Shown here: positions 45,057 to 56,608 of the stretch, piece by piece
How positions within the stretch are numbered: position 1 is the stretch's first letter
Layout: every line of letters starts with the position of its first letter
Assembly: GCA_021432605.1 (NCBI GenBank)
Contig: MU271147.1
Coordinates: forward strand, 1,984,001 to 2,048,000
DNA from: Coniochaeta sp. PMI_546
Taxonomy: Eukaryota; Ascomycota; Sordariomycetes; Coniochaetales; Coniochaetaceae
Length of the DNA: 64,000 bases
Direction of reading: 5' to 3'
Program-made: the position numbers and the translations under genes
Notes under the pieces: model-generated
The model's input: the letters and a program-made list of their open reading frames with translations, nothing else
The model's database searches: none
What the model was told of the DNA's origin: nothing

Positions 45057-48041
45057 AGCCCTTGTGATACTATTCATATTTCCTATGTCAAAGGAGAGTG
45101 GAGTGTGCGGTGCGGATCCTCTTGTTTGTTCGGGATTCAGTTCTCCATGGTCCGTCAACAGCATTTGGGATACGGATGGGGGATATTAAAGGAAATGGTG
45201 TCTGGCGATGGTCGAATGACTTTGGAGGTTGGCTGTTTACCATTGCGGTCAGTCTTGCGTTCAAAAGTGTTTGAACTAACTGTACGATCAACGTGGTGAT
45301 AATGTCGCTGGCATTTTCTTTTGTTGGCTATTCACTAGCCATGCATTGCTCTAGTTGTATGGAGTCTTGCTGATAGTGGATGGTGGATGGTGGATGGCGG
45401 ATAGTTGGAGCAGGAGCATAATGGGGATGGTAGGTTTGAGGACAGCAGGCAGCAGAGGAGGAGAAGAGGGGACAGAAGGCAGACGGGCTGGGCCGTTCGC
45501 GAAAGGGTTTCCTTCGGGCCTCTGGCGGATTTTGGGTTCAAACCGATGCCTTGAGCGGGCTGTTCATGAGATGGGCAGCGTGGAATCTATCTGGACTTCA
45601 GATGCATCCAATATTTTGAACGAGCGAAAGCTTGTCCACATCGCAACCAGCCTAAATCAGACAGATCAGACCTCCTTGTAATAGACCAGGTCTTTACGCT
45701 TACATTGCAAGTCAAGGTTTATGTTGGCGAGATATCTTCCTGACTTGCGATTGCCTACAGACTGTCGACATTCCTGCAATAAGTGTCCAATTCAGTACTA
45801 AGTATTCTTTCTTGTCCACCAAATGCTAATCAATCGCGACAGCGCATAATTTCAGAATCCCTTCGCCGGAATCGCCATGTTCAACTCACGTGCCTTTTCT
45901 CGTGGTCTTCCAGGCGATGTTATGTTGTTCAATAACAGTCGAGATTGCGACAGATCGGCCCCCTCTACACTAAAACTTCGGAGTCGCCTCCAACAGATAC
46001 CAATCAGAAGGCCACATCGCCATCTTGGGCCCGTACCTCAACCATCTCAATGACGCTTCCACTAAACAAAGTCTTCATTTCGCCGTTGCCAGGTGATATC
46101 GACTGACTGGCCGACCCGCTCTCCCCCCTTGGTGGTTCTTGCTCTCTCGCCGCCGTCCCTCTTTCGACCGCCGAGCCGAGAGTGAGTCATAAATTTCCTC
46201 ACCCACCCACACCAAAACACTTTCCCGTCAGGCTTTATCCAACCAGATCCGGTTCCTTGTGCGATGATACACTACCACAAAAAGAGTGCGTAACAAAAGG
46301 GAAGCATCCTATCACCGAGGCTGAGCCGGGCTTTCTCTTAAATAGCGCTAAAGATGAAGGGGGTTTATTCTCGATCCGGACTTCTCTGCGGAGCTCGAGG
46401 GGGAGGAGCTGACGACCAAAAAAAAACCCACACGTCAGGCGTGATGGGCTAGTATGGCTGGCCGTGAACAAGTGTTCACTGTTGGTACTTGCCTCACACG
46501 TACGTGTTTGGTCGGGTTGGGAGGTACCGTTCGCTGTGGACTCCTGCCTTCGCGTTCAGCCAGCTTCTTGACTCAACCTCTTTGCGACACAAAGGGGTTA
46601 GTGGAGCTTCGGGGTTGGTCCTGTGACTTTATCACTCGAGTCTTTTGGTCGCACGTAAACCTTTCGAACTGCCTGGTCGTGGTGGAGATGCTCATTGTCC
46701 AGCCATTGTTCAGGTGGAGGACATAGCACAATACTGTTCTTGGTGTTGCGCGTTGCGCTTTGCGGAGAGACGCTTCGTACGTGTCATGTAAGTCTTGGGC
46801 TCGAGTCAACCTATCTGTCGCGAGTTTTGGATTGTCCTGGGCAGTACCATTACTGTCCAGCACTGTCGCGAGGTCGCAACTCGCCAGCTCTTTGCCACGG
46901 CCAGGCAGGAAGATTTCCTACGTGTAAGTGGAGCTACAGAGGAGACTGCTCTTGGTGGTCGGGCTTGATGTCCATGACTGCTCCATGCGCCGGCGATGAG
47001 AACACCACCTCGTGGGTCTACAGGTAGGGAGAATGGCACGCAGGCTGTGGGCAGGATCGATGAACTACTTGTTGCCGATGAGTCTTGGTGCCGCTGTTTG
47101 TTGGTTCTGCCGTAGATATTGCAACGGTTTCAGCTATCGTCCTGACAGACCCAACGCCCTTGTAGAACATGTATCCACCAAAAGCGCACGCATAAGCTGC
47201 TTATGTCTACAAGTGTTGTTCTCATCCTTGCCCGTCGTGCAGGGCGCGTTGCCGCCAGGACGACTTTGGTATGCCGAAGGTGCCGGATGACTCCTTCGCC
47301 GCCTCTCCCCAGTGGGAAGATATCCCGGTTATACCACTGATATATCCACGCCCGATGTCTGCTCGTCCATCCAGTAGGATCTTGAAACAGGCTGGCGAGG
47401 GGGAGCTCGGCATGCAGATGTCGTTTCTCAAGAGGATCCTGAGGTATTCCTGCGTGCATGACCATGGGGATGCCATGAACATGATCAACAGGGACTTCAC
47501 GTCTTCGAAAGTGAGCCAGCCAGATGCGATGCTGAGTGGACATGATGTGTGTATGAAACCGTTCAGGACCGATTTGCTAGACCAAAGGGATGAGAGATGT
47601 CAACGAAACACGACCTTCCTCTATGAAAGCAGCAAATATGAAGATTACCATGCCAGTACCCCTAGAATCAACGAAACACTCAAGTAACGCATCCCGATAA
47701 ACTAACATTCACCTCCAGGCTGTTGTCCGTAGATGCCATTGAAAGATCCGCGAGCTTCAGCCAAGGCTTAAGCAGAGAAGACATGATATAAGACCTCAGG
47801 GACAGAATCATGTCTACCGCTTCTATACTGCTACCCAGTAGCATCTATGTTCGCTTCCGAGGCACCTACCAATGGATGCATATGACTATATACAAAAAGT
47901 CTCAAAATGAGAGCACCATAACTTCCGTCCTGTGCCTCAACCAAAGCATTATGCGCTGCCACATATCGCTTGCGAACACATCACTCAGCTTTTTCAAAAC
48001 GGCTGAGCACCCGCGAACTCATCATCGACACTCAACACACC
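45057..48041. other. Intergenic region between convergent genes, no supported gene
   Basis: 3.0 kb after the cyclin stop. A period-7 GTGGATG repeat (three copies) lies at 45376-45396. The stretch around 46100-46300 is CT-rich with promoter- or leader-like composition, but no frame after it shows a recognisable protein. A non-coding transcript is possible but not demonstrated. Confidence 0.4.
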
Positions 48042-49345
48042 TTAAGCAGCCCCCTTCCCGTACGCCTCTATATGCTTCGCATGCAGCTCCTCCACGGCCG
48101 GTATTATCAGACTCTCAATCTCCATCTCAGGCTCGCCCTCAGGCAGCAGCTTGGGATCGATCGGCCTGTCCTCCCCGTACCGCTCGTCCGCGGCGCCCAC
48201 CAAGCTCTCCAGGCCGGAGATCGTCTTCTTCCTCCTAGCAATGGGCACGCGCACCCAGCGATCCGGCTGGTTGGGGGTGACGAACACGACCTCCCACTTG
48301 CGCGTGCTCAGCAGGTTGCCGATGACGAGGTTGTGCTGGTACCGGTCGAGGCTGTACTTGGCCTTGTGCACCAGGATGGTCGGGTCCGTCTCGAGCTTGA
48401 AGGACACGATGTAGCAGCCCGGCGACCAGTCCGCGACCAGGTTGTGCAGGAACTTGGGCACCGGGTCGAGGTCGACCACCAGGCGCTTGCTGCGAGGGAC
48501 CCGCGGCGAGGAGTCGAAGTTATCGAACGTCTCTTCCTCCTCCGCCGGATCGATCGAGTCCGCGGCCGCCTTGGCCTGCTGATCCTGCTTCAGCCCGTCG
48601 GCGGCGTCGGTGCTTTGGATCTTGTGCTCGGCCATGCGGTCGGGCGGCAGGAAGAAGTCGCTCACGGCCGCGGCGAGGTAGAGCAGACCGGAGGGCCCGA
48701 GTGGGCGCATGAGCTGGGCGATGGCGCGCAGCTCGAAGAGATAGTCGGTTATGGTCACGAAGGGGAGCATGAGGAGGCTGTTGCTCTCCTTGGCGCTGTT
48801 GTACTTGCGCAGAACGCGGGCCATCTTATCCCGGTACTGCGGGGTTACAACCACCTCGCCGCTGCCGTCGGGCGACTCGCAGAGGAAGTCGAGGAAGCAG
48901 TCTGTCGCGTGGGAGTAGTGCCTGCTGTAGGGCAGGAGACTGAACTGTCGGTGGAGGAAGATCACGGCATCTTGGCACAGTGTCAGCTAAGGGTAGCGGG
49001 GTCCAGGTGATCATGCTCACTTACAGCCGGCTTCTAGGAAGTACTCTGCGCTTGTTGCGCCGCGAGTACCGGCTGAGAAGTTGTCAATGAAGCGGACCGT
49101 TTGCCTCTCTGTTAAGATGATTAGTACGGAGGGTTCCCGATATTTTGGGTAGGGAACTGCTCACCAAGCGGCACCGTCGTTCCTCCGGAGGATACGAGCA
49201 CTACTTTGCGGCCAGTTGCGGCATGCTGCGAGATGAAGTCTCGAGCTAGAGCAGTGTGCTCGTCCAACCCCTTGGGTGGGGGATTAGTCTCGAAATAGTG
49301 CTGCTCGATTATGGCAGCCGCGTCAGAGACCTGGCTGGAAGACAT
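48042..49345 (-). CDS. CAB2: Phosphopantothenate-cysteine ligase (coenzyme A biosynthesis)
   Basis: Three exons (49345-49165, 49108-49025, 48970-48042), with introns of 56 and 54 nt, give 397 aa. The first splice restores [20 protein letters not shown], followed by [14 protein letters not shown] and, after the second splice, [16 protein letters not shown]. These are conserved eukaryotic PPCS segments (Rossmann-like DNA/pantothenate flavoprotein fold, PF04127). [10 protein letters not shown] and KVEL-like FKLETD segments, with the final VIGN, complete the nucleotide- and substrate-binding parts. The enzyme joins 4'-phosphopantothenate to cysteine using ATP or CTP in CoA synthesis. An insertion rich in Asp/Glu/Lys/Gln sits at about 230-265. 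The ATG at 49345 fits family length; an in-frame ATG at 49510 would add 55 Ser-rich residues. Confidence 0.93.
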
Positions 49346-50914
49346 GGTGCCCGGAGCAGACGATGTGGTGGAGAAGACCGATGATGTTGGTGATGACGGT
49401 CTGGATGTGGATATCGGTATGTTAAACGCGATACTTAGGGATGATGATGTCGACCTTGGCTCGTGTATACAGCAAGATGGTGATAGCGAGTGTCTGTCCT
49501 GAGCTAACATCGTTGATACGTTAGTGTTGTGTCACTTGGATGCATGTACAAGCTTATCGATGAGCGATGCATTGGCTTGAGTGAAGCCCGGAGGCTCAGA
49601 TCGAACATATTTGAGCTGTGTCGTCTAAGATGAAGGCACGGGTTTGCCGGTTCGGCCGGGACGGAGGCAAGCCTCGGTCCGGCGCGTGAGGATTGCATGT
49701 ATATATCGAGACCCGCGGCAATGTGAGCGGGCCAGATGACGGGCAGTCAGGGATGTCACTTGACAGGCTGACATTGTAGTGAACCCCAGAGAAGGATGTG
49801 CACTGGCAACGGCATCGTGATGATCAATCGGGCTTGGAGTATTCTTACTCACAAGCTCTTCAACTCGGTTGACGACCCTCACTCAGATTCGATGCTTGTT
49901 GGATCTTGAAAGAATATCAATTGGACCCTAACACTATATTAGTACTGCAGCAAGTCATAAACGACTGATCGATGGACGTTGGGCAAGACTTTCGACTGGG
50001 GTGACTCTTTGGCGGGGCGGGGTGGGGTGACGTCGAGAAAGGTACGACGCGATACAGAGGGACGTTCAACTCCACGGCATCCTCATTGCGGGGATGTCCG
50101 ATATCCCGGATGAGCGGAGCCTGGTGTTAGTCCGATGTTCTTTCCTTCCACTTCCAATACTTTAAGACATTCTCTGTTTCGGGTCAAGGAAGCATCAATT
50201 GTAGCAGCTTACTGAACAAGATAAGCACGGATTATGCTAGCCCTCATCGTCGAGCAGGCGCTGTCAACTGCAATGGCAGAGTGTTGCCAGGTACCCAAAT
50301 AGACCTAGACCCTAACCTTGTCCAGTGCATCTTAGGGGCCGGCACTACCATGTTACAGGAGGAACACACCACTTCCCGACTGCCGACAAGCCCCCGGCAA
50401 GGCGATAATGATCTACTATGTTTGTTCCGGACTTCCCATTACCATGCAGTAGGCTGCCGGCTTCCAGATATGGAGATCCCCATGTCCAATACTATATCAT
50501 ACCTTCAGGTTTGATTCTCTCTCAGGGACCGTAGTCTGGCAGAACCAAACGTTGTGATAGGCTGAGATGCGACAGTCACATTGCAGCTTTGCTCCTATCC
50601 AGCAGCAGCTGATAGCTGATGTGGCGCAGACACCACAGCGAGATTGCCCAACAAGGGGTTCTCAGCCGCAATGCTTTTATCTTCGCGCCAAGACTCCTTT
50701 CGGCCTCGCACAAAGGTTGTAAGGCTGCCTCTTGCTAAGGTCAAGCCTTAGCTAAGACGATGCATCTTCCTCCATGACAGCTTTGTGCCAAATCTAGGGG
50801 CTCTCAGTGCTCGTCGCGCATTGCGCATCGCGAGCAGAACGTCTTCTTTAAGCCTTAAGAGGCAAGCGCCCTCTGTTTTCGTGGTTTCAGACGATTGTTG
50901 GTTACACAAGCGCG
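49346..50914. other. Intergenic region between divergent genes
   Basis: 1.6 kb between the ligase start and the Gly/Ser-rich protein start. Frames are short. No RNA gene or mobile element is seen. It presumably holds the two promoters. Confidence 0.45.
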
Positions 50915-52094
50915 ATGGACTCATGGCATCTGATTGAAGAGCACCTTCCCCTCGGAATCAGGAGTCCAAGAGGAGGCGGAGGCAAGTCTGGCGGCTCCGG
51001 TTCGTCGTCTTCTGGTTCTTCGGGCGGGAGTAGCAAATCAGGATCTGGCAGCTCGTCATCCGGCGGTTCGTCCTCAAAGTCCGGGTCCGGCTCCTCGTCT
51101 TCGAGCGGCGGTACCACTGTTGTCGTAGTCGGCGGCGGCAGCAGCTATAACAACTATCACGGTGGCGGCGGCGGCTATATTGGAAGCCTTCCCACCTGGG
51201 CTGTGGTCTTGATCATCTGGTTTTCGCTGCTTCTGACATTGTTTCTCTGCGCTCTGCTATATTACTGTCTAAAAGGTCAGTATCTTGGCAGATGCATCCA
51301 CATGAACGTGCCTTGCCTTTTAAGCTTGTGTTATATGTGTTAGAGTGGCCCAATTGCCGCGGCTAACCACTTCTACAGAGCGCAAGCGGAGCAGGAAAGA
51401 AGGCCACAATCCCCGTATCAAACACGCCTTATGGAACGCAATCAAGGTGGCCTTCTTCATCTGGCTGGCCATAAAAATCTGGCAGTGCTGCTGTGGTAGA
51501 AGCCGGCACAAGAAAAACGGTACCAAATCGGGCTCATACGCCAAGATTGACGAAGACGGCCAGCAAGGTGGCGACGCCTGGTACGGCGCCTCGACGGCGC
51601 CAGCTGTTGCGGATGCCCCGACCGCCTACGGCGTGGGCGGTACCGGGTATGCTCCTGCCCAGAGCAAGTACGAACCAATGGGGTACACCGGTGCAAGCAT
51701 CGCAGCAAGCCCGCTAAACAGCCCGGACCCGGGAGCGACAGGCAGTACAATTGCTACTCATCCTGCATCTGGGACGCCCGCAGCGCCGCCTCCATACAGT
51801 GGCAGCACAACGGCGATTACACCTACACTGACAAGCCCGTATGCAGCGGCCACCTCCACGGGCGGGGAGGCGCAGAGCTATTTCGCCTCTATGGGGATGT
51901 CCGCCGCATATGCCCCTTCGGTGTCTTCCACCTACGAGCCCTCGGTACTGTCATCAGCGCCCACACCGGTGCCGGCCTACCAGGCCGCTTATCATCCTCC
52001 GGCATCTCCGGCGCCGACAGAGTATCCGGCGTATCCGCCACAAGCGACATATGTTCCGCAGTCATCACCGGGACCAAGGTATGGCGGTTCATGA
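50915..52094 (+). CDS. Gly/Ser-rich membrane protein of unknown function, 358 aa
   Basis: Two exons (50915-51275 and 51379-52094), with a 103 nt intron, join in frame. I recognise no family. There is no classical signal peptide. Residues about 17-90 are an almost pure Gly/Ser region with repeated GSGSSSSGG-like units and occasional Lys, ending in a TTVVVVGGGS strand. A strong membrane helix follows (about 93-120: TWAVVLIIWFSLLLTLFLCALLYY). After the splice comes a basic stretch (ERKRSRKEG) and a second hydrophobic segment (VAFFIWLAIKIW) running into CCC, a likely palmitoylation site. The tail of about 200 residues is rich in Pro, Ala, Ser, Thr and Tyr with PxYxP-like units, suggesting a disordered cytosolic or wall-facing domain. 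It is convergent with the amidase gene, 256 bp away. Confidence 0.7.
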
Positions 52095-52350
52095 GAAGAT
52101 GTGAACAATTGTGATTTATGTTTATCCGCTTCCCTGTTTATAATGAAATTGCGGAGGTTTTTCGATGGCGTCCGAGAGATACTGTACCGATAGAAGTTGC
52201 GGAGTGCTTTCGATATGTGGGAGTTATATATACCCGGAATGAACGACTCTTTATGACATGGTGTGTCAATCTCCTCGTATATTCATGTCTATATGTTCTA
52301 TCATGTCTAAGATGCATGGTCGTCGTGATCTCATCCCCAGGACGCCGACT

Positions 52351-54030
52351 CTACGACAGCTTCCCAATCGGATACGCAGCGTTAATATTTCCATTATTCG
52401 GCTTGATGACCGGCACACTCCGATACTCCTTCGCCTCGACGCTATAGTTTGCAAAAGCCGGCATCTTCCTTACGGGCGCAAGCACCTCACTGATATGCTG
52501 GGCGATGTTGAGCAGCTTCTCCTCACTGAACGGCAGGCCCAGGATCTCCATGCCGATAGGCACTCCGACAGGCGCATCCTTGGAGGGTGGCGAGAAGCCC
52601 GCCGGTACCACGAGCACGGGGCTCCCCGTCAAGGCGGCGAGTATGCCGTTGCGGCCTGACTGAGACGGGGAGCCGATCTTGACGACGAGGTTCTTCTGTT
52701 CTGGATATATGATTGCGTCGAGATTGTTCGACACGAAAGTCGCTCGCAGGGTCATGGTTAGGTTGGTGATGCCCCTCTGCTTGGCGATGTAGCTCGAGTT
52801 GCTGGTCGACGAGACGAACGCGGTGTTGACGTAGGCGTACTGCGAAGGGATGACGAGGAACTTGCCGCTGGTGTAGAGCTCGTTGAAGGTCTTGGCGTGG
52901 TCACCTTCTAGCTCTGGATTGGAAAGATAGGCGTTCAAGAGCTCACGGTACTCGCTGGTCTGGACATCTAGTTGGGCGCTGATTGTGGCAGCGTTGTAGA
53001 CAGATTCGGTAATGTTAACTAGTTCCACGCCTGCGGAAGCTAGCGAGGAGAGGACGTCGGACATGACGCTGATCACGGGCGTTGTCTCTGCGGAAGGGGT
53101 GTTGTTGAAGAAGCCTTCGAGGACGCCGATGCGTAGGCCCTTGAGGCTGCCACCGTACAGAGCGGCTGAGTAGTCTTTACCCCATACCTCAGGGGGTGCA
53201 AGCGCGGTATGGTTGTCTTTGGGGTCGTAGCCGATGCCTGCCATGACGGTGAGGGCGGCGGCTAGGTCCTTGAGGTTGCGCGCCATTGCGCCAATGGTGT
53301 CTTGAGTGTAGCTGATGGGAATGACACCGACCCGGGTGATCAGACCGCGTGTTGGCCGGAAGCTGAAGAGCGAGTTTGCACTGGCGGGACTACGCAGACT
53401 GTTGACCGTGTCTGTTCCTGTGGCGAAGACTGCAAGGCTGGTGCCCATGGCTGCGCCTGATCCACCGGAGCTTCCTCCTGGTGTGCGAGTGTGGTCGTAC
53501 GGATTGACAGTCTGTCCGCCCAGGGATGATACGGAGAGACCTTCCAGAGCGATCTCATGGAGGTTGGCCTTGCCAAGGATGATGGCTCCGGCCTTCTTGA
53601 ATGCTGCCGCGGCAGGCGAGTCAGCTGTTGGTCGGCAACCGGCCAAGCCCAGACTGCCACCGGTAGTGTTCATGCCGACAGCATCGTAGTTATCCTTGAG
53701 CAGAATGGGGATACAGAACAGAGGCGCTGTAACGTTGCCAGACGCGAGCTGCAGGTCCATGTCGTCCGCTATTGAGAGAGCATCCGGATTCAAGGCGATA
53801 ATGGCGTTCACCACCGGGTTGAACTCCTCGATGCGGGCGATGAAGGCCGAGACCACGGCGCGGCATGTTGTGAGGCCACTGAAGAGCGCATTATGGACGC
53901 CTTCAACTGTTGCTTCCCGGGCGTCGAAGAAGTCAGAAGGCAGGGCTGTGGCGCACGCTGATGAAGCTGCCAGGCCGAGCAGTAATAGGGCTTGGACAGA
54001 AAGTCGCCGTACTGAGTTGAGGCCTGCCAT
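52351..54030 (-). CDS. Secreted amidase-signature family hydrolase
   Basis: Single exon of 559 aa with an N-terminal signal peptide (about 1-28). The amidase signature (PF01425) is clear: Lys112 in ILLKDN, the cis-Ser in PGGSSGGSG (Ser188) and the nucleophile Ser211 in GTDTVNSLRSPAS make the Ser-cisSer-Lys triad. In most family members the nucleophile motif is TDTGGS/TDIGGS; here the two glycines are replaced by Val-Asn. I recall similar sequences in secreted fungal members, so this may be a subfamily trait and not decay. Many N-glycosylation sequons support secretion. Substrates cannot be predicted; family members hydrolyse amides such as carboxamides and aryl amides. Similarity to GatA is a family resemblance only, since GatA is mitochondrial. 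Confidence 0.9.
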   Translation of the reverse strand: MAGLNSVRRLSVQALLLLGLAASSACATALPSDFFDAREATVEGVHNALFSGLTTCRAVVSAFIARIEEFNPVVNAIIALNPDALSIADDMDLQLASGNVTAPLFCIPILLKDNYDAVGMNTTGGSLGLAGCRPTADSPAAAAFKKAGAIILGKANLHEIALEGLSVSSLGGQTVNPYDHTRTPGGSSGGSGAAMGTSLAVFATGTDTVNSLRSPASANSLFSFRPTRGLITRVGVIPISYTQDTIGAMARNLKDLAAALTVMAGIGYDPKDNHTALAPPEVWGKDYSAALYGGSLKGLRIGVLEGFFNNTPSAETTPVISVMSDVLSSLASAGVELVNITESVYNAATISAQLDVQTSEYRELLNAYLSNPELEGDHAKTFNELYTSGKFLVIPSQYAYVNTAFVSSTSNSSYIAKQRGITNLTMTLRATFVSNNLDAIIYPEQKNLVVKIGSPSQSGRNGILAALTGSPVLVVPAGFSPPSKDAPVGVPIGMEILGLPFSEEKLLNIAQHISEVLAPVRKMPAFANYSVEAKEYRSVPVIKPNNGNINAAYPIGKLS

Positions 54031-55457
54031 TTTGAGAAATGCTCACCGCTCTCAACCAAGACGTTGGGTGATTAACATCACGGGCTCTTGGGCACTCTAT
54101 ATATCTCTCCTGCAGCTCCAATCTCCATAAAATCCTGGTCTCTATGAGGTCTGCATCCTGCCCCCAACGTGTATATACCGTATGGCTGTCGGTCGTTGTG
54201 AGCCGCAAGATCAGTGGAATCGCTTCCGAGTTCGTCATAACACCAGAGCTTAGACACTGCTGCCAAGGTCGTCGTCGTTAGCTCGTGACATCGCGCAGTA
54301 AACCCGGGCATTTCCTATCTGCCACGCCCACGGTTGGCAACTATGGCTCCGACGCTCTCGACTCGGAATCTGGCGTCCACAATTCCTTCTCTTTTTGGTG
54401 TTCCTGCGTCACGGCCGTCATGACATTTTGTTTTATCGTAATTGATCAACGCTGTGAACAAGTCCTAACTGCAGCACCGTTATCTCTTGGCTTCCAGCCT
54501 CCCGGTTCCTCAGGGCTCTCTCCCGAAAAGCTGCCGCAGCTAAGCTGTCGGGATGAAGTCACAGCCAAGCATCCTGCCAGGCAGCGTGGTGTAAAGTACC
54601 CCGCGATCTCGAAGAACTATCCGATTTCCGAAGGCCGAGCCTAGGGACATCACACGTCCAGAGGTACCAGTCTCGTCAAGCATGGGCTTTTGGCAGCTTG
54701 TCATTTGTGTACAGATAGGAACTTTCTTACCGCCTCTTACATCCCGCGGTTAGTCATTTAGACGGAGAAGGTGGTGTTCAACGTCAGGGTCTTCGGTCCA
54801 GAGTTGACCGCCCTGTCGGTGACGAGCATTATGATGGTGAGATTGTCTCCGCTAGAAAAGTGACCAGTCTGGTGAAGTCTGGTTTGAAGTCTACACTTGC
54901 TGTGTGAGATTACAAAAGTGGCCGGGAGCCCATATGATCAGACACCTTTTTGGGTGCTGTCAGAGGCCAGGTCTTGCTGTGCGGTCGAACATGGAAGCCT
55001 AGTAGTCCAACCCTCATCGCTGGCAAGTGCAGCTCGTTCGAACGTTTCTATGTGTTTGGTGTCTTGTCGTCAATATCACGTGTACCTGCTCCTGGAACAT
55101 TTTCGGATGACAGTGAGCTTCTCCTGGGCACACTTGATCTGTCGAACTAGGAGCAAGAGCCTTCAGGAAGCGAGGCTCTCTGCTTGGACAGAGGATTGGG
55201 ATCTTTTACCACTCTGGCATGCCTACCTTAAGAATCTCCAATCTCTTATGATGGGCTCTGGCGAAGCCTGTGGTCAGTCGCTCCTTCCCACGCGACCTCA
55301 ATTGTTGTTTGCTCTTGCCGTTCGGTCACACGCAAACACACTCTTCGTCGGTACCTTACCCAGACAGCAGCAGAAGACCTGTATCTACAGGGTCACCTGT
55401 ACCATCCGATGGTCCTATATAGGTCAGGTTAACGCACGCCAAAGGTAACGAAAAGAA
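54031..55457. other. Intergenic region upstream of amidase and tRNA-like genes
   Basis: 1.4 kb with no supported protein gene. An open frame of 183 codons (54897-55448, +) lacks a good ATG context and family features and is not called. Confidence 0.4.
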
Positions 55458-55543
55458 GCCCTCGTGGGCCAGTGGTTAGGCCGCAGCTCTCCGGCATTCT
55501 CGTCAGGAAAGGCTGAAGACCCGGGTTCGAGTATGCGTGGGCG
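55458..55543 (+). pseudogene. tRNA-Arg(CCG)-like gene with intron, probably a pseudogene
   Basis: The 86 nt folds as a tRNA with an intron. The acceptor is GCCCTCG (55458-55464) with CGTGGGC (55536-55542), one T-T mismatch. The D-arm is GGCC-AGTGGTTA-GGCC. The anticodon stem is CAGCT (55484-55488) with GGCTG (55511-55515), and the anticodon is CCG (55491-55493). A 15 nt insert follows position 37, where eukaryotic tRNA introns sit. The variable loop and GGGTTCGAGT B-box follow, but the 3' half of the T-stem does not pair and the spacing to the acceptor is two bases short. No TTTT terminator lies just downstream. CCG would read CGG arginine codons. The broken T-arm suggests it is not functional. 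Confidence 0.42.
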
Positions 55544-56493
55544 CGTTATTATTTCGAGATATCTTGGCTAACATCTACAACAGATCCCGGCGGGGGTTGG
55601 TATCGCCTCTTCTTTTTGCTATTGTTGTAGGTCCCGTCGTCAGTCATCTCGACGTCTCTCTGCTTTGTGAGTACGAAGGGCTGCTGCTTTTCTGGTCTGT
55701 TGCAGTTGGTGTTTCCGAGCGAAGATATGGCATTGACCAGATGTTCGTGGACAGTTGTGCTCCTTTTGCCTTGGCACTTCAATTTGTAGCAGAGTGTTGC
55801 TGTGTCCTCAAAATACTTGGTATATATCTGGGCTTCCCGTTCCGGTCTAAGTGAAAGCCTCAGATGAAGACTGCATTTTCGTATTGTCAGGCGTTTGGAC
55901 AAAGAGACATAACAGCCAGCTCAGACCCCTCTCTCCTTATTTTGTGCTCTTGCTCGTATCTTTTGACTAAACTCGTGGACGTGCTGTTGCTTGGGATTAT
56001 CTTGTGTACTTTCTCTTGAGTGTTCCCCCAAATATCCAACCGCCTTCTGCCTCTCTTCAGAAGGTCAGCCGGGACAGCGTAGTCGATGGGCAGGCGCGAC
56101 ACATGTCCCTTTGAATGGGGTCTTGCTGTTATCCCTTCGCGCCTTACTCTCTGCCATAGGGGAGTTGCGCACCTCTCTAAATCACCTGAGCCGCTGTGGG
56201 TTATAGCTGGATCTGGAACTGCCACAGCTGATGCAGCCACTTTTCCTCGTTGCGTGCGTGGATACCGGCAGAGGTTTAAGCTTGCAAGTTTCGGCAGTGT
56301 CGACGCAGCTTTAGCTCGGCACGGAAGGAACTTGTCATATTCGCTCAGGCCGAAGGTAAGGTAGCATGCTCCATCCCGACGGACATTCACTGTAAGGTAC
56401 CGAGCCTCACAGCGACGTGCAAACAAGCCGTATGACGACCAATTCGCCAGGTTTCTTCTCAACAAACACGGGCGCATGGCCCAGTTGGATGAC

Positions 56494-56581
56494 GGCCATG
56501 TAGAGTAATAGAAACTCGTCGGACTCCTACTTTAGAGCAGGGTACAGCCGAAGATTCAGGGTGCAAGTCCCTGCATGGTCG
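56494..56581 (+). tRNA. Candidate tRNA-Arg(CCT) with 16 nt intron, atypical loops
   Basis: GGCCATG (56494-56500) pairs with CATGGTC (56574-56580), seven pairs with one G-U. The D-arm is GAG-TAATAGAAA-CTC (56503-56517). The anticodon stem TCGG (56519-56522) pairs with CCGA (56548-56551); the fifth pair is A-G. The loop places anticodon CCT at 56526-56528, and about 16 nt (56530-56545) fits an intron after position 37. The T-arm CAGGG-TGCAAGT-CCCTG (56557-56573) pairs perfectly. A T10 run (56609-56618) 27 nt downstream is a good Pol III terminator. The D-loop resembles the TAATGG type of arginine tRNAs but lacks G18, and the T-loop has G where U55 should be, so the G18-Psi55 contact is absent. 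It may be divergent or recently inactivated. Confidence 0.5.
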
Positions 56582-56608
56582 ATAGTTCAAACCTCTCTTG
56601 GACAATTC

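Noticed and set aside
55887-56477. 196-codon ATG-started frame on the minus strand next to the tRNA-like genes
   Set aside because: Unrecognisable, very Arg/Cys-rich, with no supporting promoter or splice pattern; kept out of the gene list.
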